The notes below the pieces were generated by a model. That model was not told the origin of the DNA, did no database searches, and saw nothing but the letters and a program-made list of their open reading frames with translations. A stretch of 45,401 nt of DNA from the NCBI GenBank assembly GCA_021811615.1, contig JAJZNW010000069.1, forward strand, positions 1 through 45,401, in the 5' to 3' direction. A program made the translations under genes and the position numbers. This DNA comes from Bacteroidota bacterium. Its GTDB lineage: Bacteria; Bacteroidota; Ignavibacteria; Kryptoniales; JAKASW01. This document shows positions 26,195 through 34,453 of this stretch, piece after piece; position 1 is the stretch's first letter; every line of letters begins with the position of its first letter.

Positions 26195-27859
26195 TCAGTG
26201 GAGATTTATGACGACCCCCTCGGTCGTCCATCTCGCGCGGATTTTGACATCGTTCGGATACACCCCAAAAGGTTCAGCAAAACGATACGGAAAACTTCTT
26301 CCGTTGAAGTACGTCATCCCCCGGCCATGCTGGACGTAAGCGCGAACGTTGTACACACCCGACAAGATGCCGTCCATCCTGAACGCACCGTCACTATCGG
26401 CATGTGTATAGAAAACTTTTCCCCTCTCGTTCATCGCGGCGACTATGACTCTTCTGCCCGGAATTACAGGCGTAACATTCCCCTCCAGTTCTCCCAGGAG
26501 AGACGAGTCTACCGTCATGAAACTTCTCTTGACGACAGAATCTATTTGGGTTCCGCTCGAATCTGTATTGTAGTCGAGATTCAATGTGTACCATTCCGAA
26601 GGTTTGAGTCTGTTCAAATCAACCGAGAAGACAGTTCCCGAAGCGCGCCCGATCAATCCAGGCAGGGCCTTTCCGACACTGTCGAGGAGCGTAACGGACG
26701 GATTTGTCCTGACTCCGTTGATAGAAGGGATAACGAACTGGCAGAAAACCGTATCGTATGTAGTGACACCTTTGAGTGAATCGGGGAAGTTGAAATAATA
26801 CGGGGCGACGTTCGAGGAAACGCTGTCGGGTAGAAAGACCTGCATATTATTGCCCACTGACATCAGGTTATGGTAGGTATCCCTCAGGCTGTCAGTGGCG
26901 GTGATGAAGTACTTCCGGTGAAACTTGATGGGCTCAGTTGTACGGATGACAACATTATACTGATTCGATTCGAGTCGTGCTGCGAAATCGACAGGAAGTG
27001 TACGGTCTGTTGCCGAATCCCGAACCACGAAGTAAGACGGGGAAAGATACGACGTATCAAGCGGCTCGCTGAATTTGAGAAGAATGAGTCCGTCGTTTGC
27101 CAGGGACGCACTGTACAATTGAGGGCGTGATGTATCTTCCTTTGCCACGATGAAATCGACTCCCGGTACTTTCCGGTCTGTTTGCGTCACCTCAACATCG
27201 TGAACGGCGGATGAATAAAGATCGATCTGAGGGGCGTAGAGGAAATTTCTCATCTGATCGTCGAAGCAGATAAGCCGGTACTTGCCGTCCGCAAGGCCCT
27301 GCAGAACATAACGTCCGCTGTCGTCCGATTGTGTAATGTATCTCGGAAGCGTCAGGTATGGACGTAGGGTGTCAATATCGGGCGTGACCTGATAAGCCGC
27401 GACGGTGTACGGCTCCGGTTTAGGCGCGTAAATCTGTCCGGAAATCATCCCGGTGTCGATCTGTGCTCCCGTCGAGAAAACGATATTGATCGCTTTGCCG
27501 AGGTAGTTTCCATGATCGTCCTGTGCCCTGGCACCGATCGTCAGTATGTAGGTTCTGTCTTTCGCGAGGGGCTTTTCGACCTTTATAGAAACCTCCTTGC
27601 CGGACCAGTCGAACTTCAGGTCATCCAGGCTGTAAGGTGGAAAGAAGATCGCGCTTTCGACAGTCCTGCGAACCATGTATTTGTCGAATTTCAGTCTTAT
27701 TTCGCGTGACGTGAAATTAAGTTGGTTCGGCGTCGGAGAAGACATCGTAATTTTCGGAGGGGTAGTGTCGATCGGGCCTCCAGTTGGGGGGTATTGTCCG
27801 GCACAGCCCGCGAGCACGAGTGCAAGGAGGACGAGGAGAGCTTTACTTACTTTTGCCAA
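26195..27859 (-). CDS. Ig-like domain lipoprotein (Bacteroidota type)
   Basis: The 554-aa protein starts with a lipoprotein signal (residues 1-18) and lipobox LVLAGC (Cys19), followed by GQYPPTGGPIDTTPPK, a signature of Bacteroidota Ig-like lipoproteins. Residues 35-130 resemble a Big_5 Ig-like domain, about 135-215 a carboxypeptidase-regulatory/CnaB-like domain, 230-350 another Ig-like domain, and the last 100 residues a second CnaB-like repeat. Role unknown; outer-membrane-anchored. The TTG start (27857-27859) lies inside the end of ubiX; the signal sequence fixes it. It is the last gene of the tsaD run. Confidence 0.85.
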   Translation of the reverse strand: MAKVSKALLVLLALVLAGCAGQYPPTGGPIDTTPPKITMSSPTPNQLNFTSREIRLKFDKYMVRRTVESAIFFPPYSLDDLKFDWSGKEVSIKVEKPLAKDRTYILTIGARAQDDHGNYLGKAINIVFSTGAQIDTGMISGQIYAPKPEPYTVAAYQVTPDIDTLRPYLTLPRYITQSDDSGRYVLQGLADGKYRLICFDDQMRNFLYAPQIDLYSSAVHDVEVTQTDRKVPGVDFIVAKEDTSRPQLYSASLANDGLILLKFSEPLDTSYLSPSYFVVRDSATDRTLPVDFAARLESNQYNVVIRTTEPIKFHRKYFITATDSLRDTYHNLMSVGNNMQVFLPDSVSSNVAPYYFNFPDSLKGVTTYDTVFCQFVIPSINGVRTNPSVTLLDSVGKALPGLIGRASGTVFSVDLNRLKPSEWYTLNLDYNTDSSGTQIDSVVKRSFMTVDSSLLGELEGNVTPVIPGRRVIVAAMNERGKVFYTHADSDGAFRMDGILSGVYNVRAYVQHGRGMTYFNGRSFPYRFAEPFGVYPNDVKIRARWTTEGVVINLH

Positions 27860-28461
27860 GGCTCGAAGAGTTTTGCGTCGATATTGAAAAGCGCCAGGAT
27901 CCTCCCGGCCATGAAGTCGGCCAAATCGGATATTGACTTGGGCTTCTGGTAGTAGGCGGGCATGGCAGGAACGATATGCGCACCGGCATCCGCAGCCGCG
28001 AGAAGGTTTTTCAAATGTATCTTGTTTAATGGTGTCTCTCGCGGTACAAGGACCAGCCTTCTCCCTTCTTTAAGCGTAACATCTGCGGAACGCTCGATCA
28101 GGCTGCCTGCTATCCCCTGGGCAATTCCAGCGAGGGTTTTCATCGAGCAGGGAACGATCACCATGCCGTCGGTCCTGAAAGAGCCGCTCGATACGGACGC
28201 GGCCAGGTCCTTATTGCTGTACCTTACAATTTCGCCGGTGAGCGTAGTGCCTTTGAATCTCTCCGCAAAGATCTCCACGAGGTTCGAACCCTTGAGGCTG
28301 AAACCCGTTTCGCTCTCCATAACGTACGCGCCGTAATCCGAAACGATCAGGTGGACTTCCGCTCCGTGCTGAAGGAGGGTACGGATGGTATGAAGTGCGT
28401 AAATAGACCCGCTGGCGCCGGTCACACCGACGATAATCTTGCGCTTGACAGTCTCAGACAC
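27847..28461 (-). CDS. ubiX: Flavin prenyltransferase UbiX
   Basis: UbiX makes prenylated FMN, the cofactor of UbiD-type decarboxylases. The 204-aa length is standard. IIVGVTGASGSIYALHTI forms the FMN-binding start, with IVPCSMKTLAGIAQGIAGSL and LVLVPRETPLNKIHLKNLL, IVPAMPAYYQKP as family landmarks. The GTG start (28459-28461) overlaps the upstream membrane gene by 8 bp, and its end overlaps the lipoprotein start by 13 bp. No ubiD is in the window. Confidence 0.95.
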   Translation of the reverse strand: MSETVKRKIIVGVTGASGSIYALHTIRTLLQHGAEVHLIVSDYGAYVMESETGFSLKGSNLVEIFAERFKGTTLTGEIVRYSNKDLAASVSSGSFRTDGMVIVPCSMKTLAGIAQGIAGSLIERSADVTLKEGRRLVLVPRETPLNKIHLKNLLAAADAGAHIVPAMPAYYQKPKSISDLADFMAGRILALFNIDAKLFEPWQK

Positions 28462-29893
28462 CAGGCTTAACCCTCTTGTTCACTATGATCACAGACGAAA
28501 ATTCCAGAACACCTACTAAGATAAAGGCTAAAGAGTTCACCATCAAAAGCTTCCCTGCACTCCCGTAAGCAAAGATCAGCGCCATGGCAGCAAGGAGTGA
28601 GTATGCCAGCATGAAGATAAGGTTTACTGTTTCGGGTACACCCAGCGGCGTAAACGGCACCGAAAACGGGAACCTTCTCTGGGCAATCGAGAACCAGCTG
28701 GCCGCCACATGGACGACGAAGTAATATGTTGCAGCCACCGTGATTGCAACGACCGGAGGATTGGTAAACAGCGACGCAAGTAACACAAGTATCGTCACAG
28801 GGACATGTACACATATAAGGAGTCCCTTCCGGACCCCGAGCACAAACTTTCCGGTATTGAAATCGCCTCGGACTCTGAATAGCCAGCCCGCCTCGTGGTC
28901 CCTCGAGCTCAGCACATTTTGCGAGAGAAAATACTGTACCACTATGCCTGAGACCACTATCGATGTCAACGGTGCGATGAAGTCCGGCGAAAAGTTGCGA
29001 TACATCGGATCGAACCTCATAATCGGGAACCGCTGCATAGACCAGTAGATGGCCACCATCACGGGAGTACCGGCCACCGCTATCGTCGACAATCTGAATT
29101 GAGAGCCCCGGAAAAGATTTGAAAGGAAGAACATAAATCCGGCCATTTCCTCGCCGTCGCGAATGAGCAGCGGTTTCTTCACCCGTTCAGCGATACCGAC
29201 AAGGTCGGCGATCGAGCCTGTGCTCTCGCGTCCCAGCTTATCTACGAGCATCTCGGAGAAAGGGAGCACGGCGAAGAGTAACGACAGTGCGAGGAAGATG
29301 AAAACAGCCGTGGGCAGCAGCGGCCCCGCCTCCAGCGACATGCCGACTCTTACCGAAAGCTGGAATGCCGCTAACAGGACCAGTGCCATTATTACCTGCA
29401 AAGTAGTCAAGGCACGATTAGCGATGCCTGCCGGAACAGACGCCACAGCGAACATGAGCAGGAGATATGCCGAGGCCGACACGCAAACGGAAACAAGCAG
29501 CCAGGTAATCCCGCGAACGATGAAGCCGGCCCCTCCCGGATTGAACAGCAAGGCAGGTATGAAGACTGCCGCCACGGTCAGGAAATTCAGGGCGATAATC
29601 CCGGATACGGAGGCGATACGAGATGCAGCGGTTGGCCGCACGAAATAGAAACGCTCCACATCGCCGCCGGAGAAGAAAAATCTTCTCGTTTCAGCGAGCG
29701 CAGTGAACAGCGCCACGCCTGCAGCAACAATTGCAATCCGCAGCTCAAAGTAATATGAGCGTGTCGCGTCCGGAGAAACGGCGAGGAATACTCCGATCAA
29801 AAAATCCGGCGCCAGGAATTTGAGAATACCCCTGGATTTCTCTCCCGCGATCGTTTGTTTGATCCTGAAGCTGATTATCGAGAAAACGGACAC
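28454..29893 (-). CDS. Polytopic membrane protein, possibly ABC-transporter permease-like
   Basis: The 479-aa protein has about twelve hydrophobic segments in two halves with a hydrophilic, charged central region (about 225-260, EMLVDKLGRESTGSIADLVG). A helix-loop pattern like type-2 ABC exporters (SLAD, YFLSQNVLSSRDHEAGWLFR) is present, but no ATPase partner is nearby and I do not recognise a family with confidence. Start GTG (29891-29893) 8 bp after mltG; it overlaps ubiX by 8 bp. Confidence 0.6.
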   Translation of the reverse strand: MSVFSIISFRIKQTIAGEKSRGILKFLAPDFLIGVFLAVSPDATRSYYFELRIAIVAAGVALFTALAETRRFFFSGGDVERFYFVRPTAASRIASVSGIIALNFLTVAAVFIPALLFNPGGAGFIVRGITWLLVSVCVSASAYLLLMFAVASVPAGIANRALTTLQVIMALVLLAAFQLSVRVGMSLEAGPLLPTAVFIFLALSLLFAVLPFSEMLVDKLGRESTGSIADLVGIAERVKKPLLIRDGEEMAGFMFFLSNLFRGSQFRLSTIAVAGTPVMVAIYWSMQRFPIMRFDPMYRNFSPDFIAPLTSIVVSGIVVQYFLSQNVLSSRDHEAGWLFRVRGDFNTGKFVLGVRKGLLICVHVPVTILVLLASLFTNPPVVAITVAATYYFVVHVAASWFSIAQRRFPFSVPFTPLGVPETVNLIFMLAYSLLAAMALIFAYGSAGKLLMVNSLAFILVGVLEFSSVIIVNKRVKPGV

Positions 29894-29901
29894 GGGGGCA
29901 C

Positions 29902-30906
29902 TTACTCTCTCATCATGGCCCTTCGGTAAGCACGTATGGCGCGTTTATGAGCCTGGAAGGTAACCGTAAATACGTGCCCACCTTTCCCGTTCGCAACGAA
30001 ATAGAGATAATTCGTCGTGTCGGGATAAAGCGCCGCCATGATGGACTTCAGACCGGGACTGCAGATCGGCGTCGGCGGAAGCCCGTAGTTCTCGTAGGTG
30101 TTGTAAGGAGATTTGATGCGCAGGTCTTTATAGTAAATCTCTGTATGTTCTCCGAGCGCATATTCGATTGTAGGATCGGCGTCGAGCGGCATATGTATTC
30201 TCAGGCGGTTGTAGTACACGCTTGCTATGATCGCTCTTTCCGAATCCAGTTGCGCCTCGGCTTCAACAATCGATGCCATCGTCATCACCTGATTTACGGT
30301 ATAGCCGATAACCCGCGCCCTTGCCTTGAGCGAGTCGTTGAAATAGAATTTGAACTCGTCGGTCATCCGCCTCATAATTTCGCCCGGCTTCGTGCCGTAA
30401 TAAAAGTCGTAAGTATCAGGGAAGAGGTACCCTTCCAAATTCGTCGACGGTATCCCGAGGAGTTCGGCCATCGAATCGCTAAGTGCCTCACCTGCGAACG
30501 CAGCCGAATCCACCCCGAGAGCATGGTGATATATCTCGGCCATCTGCCGGATATCCATTCCTTCGGGAATCGTAACAGCGACAAGGAGGTTGCTCTTCCC
30601 TGCCGAGATAAGCCTCATTACGTCGTAGTCCGAGTAGCGGCCGGAGAAGAGATACTTGCCGGCCTTAATTCTGCGGTCGACGCCGAGGATCTTCGAGAAG
30701 AACCTGAACAGGACTATATTCGAGACGATATGATCACGGGCGATTCCAGAATAGACCTGATCTGCCGAAGCACCGCGTGGGATTGTGAGGATGACTCCTT
30801 TCCCACCCGCGTCATGTATTGGCGTCACAAAGGCGATCAGCCAGGCGGCGGCCATTATCGCCAGCGCGCCCCAGACGACACGTGCGACATCCTTCCTGTG
30901 GCTCAT
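29902..30906 (-). CDS. mltG: Endolytic murein transglycosylase MltG
   Basis: MltG cleaves nascent glycan strands at the inner membrane, limiting their length. The 334-aa protein has one N-terminal membrane helix (about 9-29) and the YceG-like domain. Catalytic Glu215 lies in MASIVEAEA; other marks are NLEGYLFPDTYDF, LDADPTIEYALG, SPYNTYENYGLPPTPICSPG and YLYFVANGKGGHVFT. It overlaps the chorismate mutase gene by ATGA. Confidence 0.95.
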   Translation of the reverse strand: MSHRKDVARVVWGALAIMAAAWLIAFVTPIHDAGGKGVILTIPRGASADQVYSGIARDHIVSNIVLFRFFSKILGVDRRIKAGKYLFSGRYSDYDVMRLISAGKSNLLVAVTIPEGMDIRQMAEIYHHALGVDSAAFAGEALSDSMAELLGIPSTNLEGYLFPDTYDFYYGTKPGEIMRRMTDEFKFYFNDSLKARARVIGYTVNQVMTMASIVEAEAQLDSERAIIASVYYNRLRIHMPLDADPTIEYALGEHTEIYYKDLRIKSPYNTYENYGLPPTPICSPGLKSIMAALYPDTTNYLYFVANGKGGHVFTVTFQAHKRAIRAYRRAMMRE

Positions 30907-31247
30907 ACCTCTTCCTGATCGGAAGATCCCTTCGATGGATTCTTGCGGTGCTTACCCGTAACGATCGATGTCCGCCTTTCTTCAGCGCTTTCACGCTCCA
31001 GCCGTCTCGATTCGTCTATTATTCTCTCATAAACTCTTTTTACTGCCTCGTCGGTCAATGGACCGGGATTCGCCTTGCTGACATTCTCAAATACTTGTTT
31101 CTCTCTCGCGGGGGAATACACATCGAGACCGAGTTTTTCCTTTATCTTCCCGATCTCATCAGCGTACCTCGCTCTCCTGTTGAGAAGCCTCACGATCAAC
31201 TTGTCGAGCAGATCGATCTTCCTTCTCAACGATTTCATGCCGCTCAT
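30903..31247 (-). CDS. Chorismate mutase (AroQ type)
   Basis: Chorismate mutase converts chorismate to prephenate for phenylalanine and tyrosine. The 114-aa protein has the helical AroQ pattern: IDLLDKLIVRLLNRRARYAD, EIGKIKEKLGLDVYSPAREKQV, then VKRVYERIIDESRRLE. Key Arg25, Lys34, Arg48 and Glu49 positions are occupied; the last 30 residues are charged and outside the domain. It overlaps trpA and mltG by ATGA on both sides. It lacks the usual fusion to prephenate dehydratase or dehydrogenase. Confidence 0.85.
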   Translation of the reverse strand: MSGMKSLRRKIDLLDKLIVRLLNRRARYADEIGKIKEKLGLDVYSPAREKQVFENVSKANPGPLTDEAVKRVYERIIDESRRLERESAEERRTSIVTGKHRKNPSKGSSDQEEV

Positions 31248-32047
31248 TTGTCGATCGCCGTCCTGAGACTCTTGAGAAATGCCGATGCTTTCCCGGCCTC
31301 CCCTCCCTGCGGCGCCTCGGATATTTTTTGGAGGAACGCCGATCCCACGACGATCCCGTTGGCGTACCGAGATATTTCATAAGCGGTCTCAGGCGTAGAT
31401 ATCCCGAATCCTACGACGTACGGCTTCGTGGCAATCCTCGCGACAAGCCGAAGGAACGATTTCACTTCATCGCTGACGAGATCCTTCCTCGCACCGGTCA
31501 CGCCGGTAACCGATACGCAGTAACTGAAGTCAGTGGTCGACTTGTCGAGCAGGGCGATCCTGTCGTCGTCGGAAGTCGGGGCAATCAGATGCACTATACT
31601 CAGACCGGCTTTTTCGATTTCTCTCTTTATATCGGGCGACTCTTCGTATGAAAGATCCGGTATTATTACACCATCGACACCGGCTTCTGACAATCTCGAT
31701 GCGAAATCCTTGCCGATTCCGTTTAGAAATGAATTCACATATCCCATTAGGATAATTGGGAGCTGGGATTCCTTTCGGAAATCCTTCACCAGAGAAAGGA
31801 TGACTGCGGGAGTCATGCCGTTCGAGATGGCGATTTGCGAAGCGCGCTGAATTACCGGCCCGTCCGCAAGCGGATCGCTGAACGGTACACCGAGCTCCAC
31901 GAAATCGACCCCGGACTCTTCAGCCGCCCTCAGGACTCTCAAGGTAGAGTCCTTGTACGGAAATCCGGGCATCAGGTACGCGCTCAGCATTTTTCTACGG
32001 CTGCCGTTCGGGGCGGCCCTTTTTATCATACCTTTGATTCTGTTCAA
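31244..32047 (-). CDS. trpA: Tryptophan synthase alpha chain
   Basis: TrpA splits indole-3-glycerol phosphate into indole and glyceraldehyde-3-phosphate. The 267-aa length is normal. Catalytic Glu51 and Asp62 lie in FVELGVPFSDPLADGP; the phosphate-binding region is represented by GVDGVIIPDLSYEES and VVGFGISTPETA. TTG is taken as start (32045-32047), 1 bp after tsaD, because MNRI is a common TrpA beginning. No trpB or other trp gene is seen, so it is an orphan here; the chorismate mutase follows. Confidence 0.95.
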   Translation of the reverse strand: MNRIKGMIKRAAPNGSRRKMLSAYLMPGFPYKDSTLRVLRAAEESGVDFVELGVPFSDPLADGPVIQRASQIAISNGMTPAVILSLVKDFRKESQLPIILMGYVNSFLNGIGKDFASRLSEAGVDGVIIPDLSYEESPDIKREIEKAGLSIVHLIAPTSDDDRIALLDKSTTDFSYCVSVTGVTGARKDLVSDEVKSFLRLVARIATKPYVVGFGISTPETAYEISRYANGIVVGSAFLQKISEAPQGGEAGKASAFLKSLRTAIDK

Positions 32048-32048
32048 T

Positions 32049-33062
32049 TCAAAAACTCAGTGCGAGATTAGGAGTTGGTTTCAGGGTGAGGTCAGTAACC
32101 ATACCTGACTTTAAATACTTGAAATGAGCCGCGATCCCTATCATTGCGGCATTATCCGTACAATAGAGCGGCCTGGGGAAAAACGCCTTTGCGCCGATGG
32201 TCTCGGCCGAGGCCTGCAGGGAAGTACGGAGTCCGCGATTCGCCGCAACTCCACCTGCAACCACAATGGACCTTACGCCGAACTTTCTCGCGGCGTTGAT
32301 AGTCTTTGCGACCAGGACATCTATGACGGCCGCCTGGAAGGACGCACAAATATCCCGGACGAGTTTCTCATCGGGCTTTCCCGGATCATACTTCAGCTCT
32401 TTGAGCAGGTACAGGACGCTGGTCTTTATTCCTGAGAAGCTGAACTCGAACGAATCGCCGTCCATGAACGCGCGAGGGAATTTGAAAGCCTTCGGGTCGC
32501 CTTCCCTGGCCATCTTGTCGATGACAGGACCGCCGGGGTAGCCTAGTCCAAGGAGCTTTGCAACCTTGTCGAACGCTTCCCCCGCGGCATCGTCCCGCGT
32601 TTGACCGAGCAGTTCATGAGTAAACGGCGCCCGCACATGAATAAGCATCGAGTGACCGCCGCTAACGACGAGCGCAACGAATGGAAATTCAGGCTTATCT
32701 TCCTCGAGGAAGGCTGAGTAGAGGTGGCCCTCCATGTGATTAACACCGACGACCGGGATCCCACGTGATGAGGCAAATGCCTTTGCAAAACTTATCCCGA
32801 CTATGAGAGACCCCGCGAGACCCGGTCCATACGTAACTGCGACCGAGTCGATTTCATCTTTTGATGTCGACGCTTTCTTAAGGCTTTCCTCGACTACGGG
32901 AACAATCAATTCCATATGTGCACGTGAGGCGAGTTCAGGTACCACCCCGCCGTATTCGCTGTGAATGAGCTGCGACGAAATTACGACCGACTTCAGGTCG
33001 CCGTCTTTCAGGACCGCGGCTGAACATTCGTCGCATGAGCTCTCAATTGCCAGAAGATTCAT
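32049..33062 (-). CDS. tsaD: tRNA threonylcarbamoyladenosine transferase TsaD
   Basis: TsaD transfers threonylcarbamoyl to A37 of ANN-decoding tRNAs with TsaB and TsaE. The 337-aa length fits. ESSCDECS starts the ASKHA ATPase fold, HMEGH (His109, His113) is the metal site, VVSGGHSMLI and IVVAGGVAANRGLR complete the ATP site. It is the first gene of the seven-gene run. There is no Shine-Dalgarno; a strong -10/-35 pair lies right against the ATG. Confidence 0.97.
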   Translation of the reverse strand: MNLLAIESSCDECSAAVLKDGDLKSVVISSQLIHSEYGGVVPELASRAHMELIVPVVEESLKKASTSKDEIDSVAVTYGPGLAGSLIVGISFAKAFASSRGIPVVGVNHMEGHLYSAFLEEDKPEFPFVALVVSGGHSMLIHVRAPFTHELLGQTRDDAAGEAFDKVAKLLGLGYPGGPVIDKMAREGDPKAFKFPRAFMDGDSFEFSFSGIKTSVLYLLKELKYDPGKPDEKLVRDICASFQAAVIDVLVAKTINAARKFGVRSIVVAGGVAANRGLRTSLQASAETIGAKAFFPRPLYCTDNAAMIGIAAHFKYLKSGMVTDLTLKPTPNLALSF

Positions 33063-33068
33063 GAATGA

Positions 33069-33097
33069 ATTATAAAATTAACGTCAAACATTTACAA
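33069..33097 (-). promoter_or_regulatory. Putative promoter giving a leaderless tsaD mRNA
   Basis: On the minus strand TTGTAA (33092-33097), 17 bp, and a perfect TATAAT (33069-33074) are followed by 6 bp and the tsaD ATG (33060-33062). Transcription would begin at the start codon. No Shine-Dalgarno is present. It would drive tsaD and the genes downstream. Confidence 0.5.
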
Positions 33098-33322
33098 GCT
33101 TCAATTGAGACAATGATCCACATGAGAAAACGTAAGCCGGGAATTAGACAAATGATTCTCCCGATTCGAATCACACAAAGGCTTCTCATCCGTGTCATTC
33201 GTGACCCGGACATTACAGTCTGTGGCTTTCGGATTTATGGGCAGGTGATCCGTCCCAATCGCCCGATTCAGTCCCATCGATAGATAATGTGCACGACGGT
33301 TCCAGGTGCAGAATAGTGCGGG

Positions 33323-34234
33323 TCAAATCGTGAAGTCGACCTGGACCAACGGCATAATCAGCCACCGGGGGTTCGAGCCTGTCATTCCCGCCGGGCTGAT
33401 GAAATCGCAGCCGACCAGAAGCCTGTTCCATTTTGTAATATCGAAAAAAAGGCCCGGCGTCAAACTGAAAAACCCGACCGACGTAGCGATGTCCCCGTCT
33501 TCGGTGGCTCTCAGCATGTCATTACTTAGAATAGAAGTCACACCGTACCCGGCTCTCACGAAGCCGTTAACAGGAGAGCTCTCCACTTTCGTGTTGAGGA
33601 CAAAGTCACAATAAAAATTGGCAGTAAGGTATCTGCCATATCTATCGATTGAATAGAGGTACCGTACCGTCGATCCGTCCGTTGACGAGTAACTGATGAG
33701 GTCGTACCTGTCCAGGATTACGTTGTAACTGATATCCTGCCACTGGACTCCCACCTCAAGCCTTCCTCCCAAAATCCGATCCTGAAAACATACGGCCATA
33801 CCTCCGTCCCATTCGTAGGACTTATTTCCGTTCATGTCGGTATAGGTGGCGCCCGCCGAGAGAGAGACTGCCTCAGACAGACCGTAATCGAGACTAAGGC
33901 CGGCGACGTACGACGGGAGAGTCCAATACACGTTGCTTGTCGAATCGTAATTCCCGTATCGCTCCAGATTGGTATCGTTGTTCAGTCCAGTGGTGCCGTC
34001 AAGACTCTTCCTTCCTGAAAACTCGATATGCGGTGTCAGCCTCAATTGTCCCTTCATGCTGCCATCAGTGACCCTGACAGGCACCTCGTGGATAGGACCT
34101 GTGATGTCGACGCTGCGCGCCAGCACCACTGGCCGGGTGCTGACACACCCCCATTGAATTACCGAAGCGGCGAGCGACAAAACACAAACAAAACCCCGAC
34201 CGATTACGACTTTTGCCCGCGATACCGTTTTCAT
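33323..34234 (-). CDS. Lipoprotein with outer-membrane beta-barrel-like domain
   Basis: The 303-aa protein has an N-terminal basic/hydrophobic signal and WGCVSTRP where Cys30 could be lipidated (the box IQWGC is weak), so a type I signal is also possible. The rest is beta-rich with glycine/aromatic alternation (LSLDYGLSEAVSLSAGATY, GRLEVGVQWQDISY, NGFVRAGYGVTS, FSLTPGLFFDIT), like the small barrels at 25345 and 40887. GGAGGGAG ribosome site lies 3-10 bp before the ATG. Function unknown. Confidence 0.7.
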   Translation of the reverse strand: MKTVSRAKVVIGRGFVCVLSLAASVIQWGCVSTRPVVLARSVDITGPIHEVPVRVTDGSMKGQLRLTPHIEFSGRKSLDGTTGLNNDTNLERYGNYDSTSNVYWTLPSYVAGLSLDYGLSEAVSLSAGATYTDMNGNKSYEWDGGMAVCFQDRILGGRLEVGVQWQDISYNVILDRYDLISYSSTDGSTVRYLYSIDRYGRYLTANFYCDFVLNTKVESSPVNGFVRAGYGVTSILSNDMLRATEDGDIATSVGFFSLTPGLFFDITKWNRLLVGCDFISPAGMTGSNPRWLIMPLVQVDFTI

Positions 34235-34453
34235 TTCTCCCTCCTGACATTTCCTGCGAAGCCGTAGGAATTTTACAAAAGAAAATGGTGGGATTCCACA
34301 AAACGGGATGCGGCCGGCCCTTCTTCCCGCACATTAATGACGCGAAAGTATTCCAGTCTTAGCGGACGCCGTGAAAGGGAGGCGACTAATGTAGACGGTC
34401 ACTTAAGGAACAGAAAGGTGCCGCTGAAGTAATCTGCAAAACAGTCGGGAAGG

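Noticed and set aside
29947..30918. 323-aa plus-strand open frame
   Set aside because: Antisense of mltG; no domain seen.
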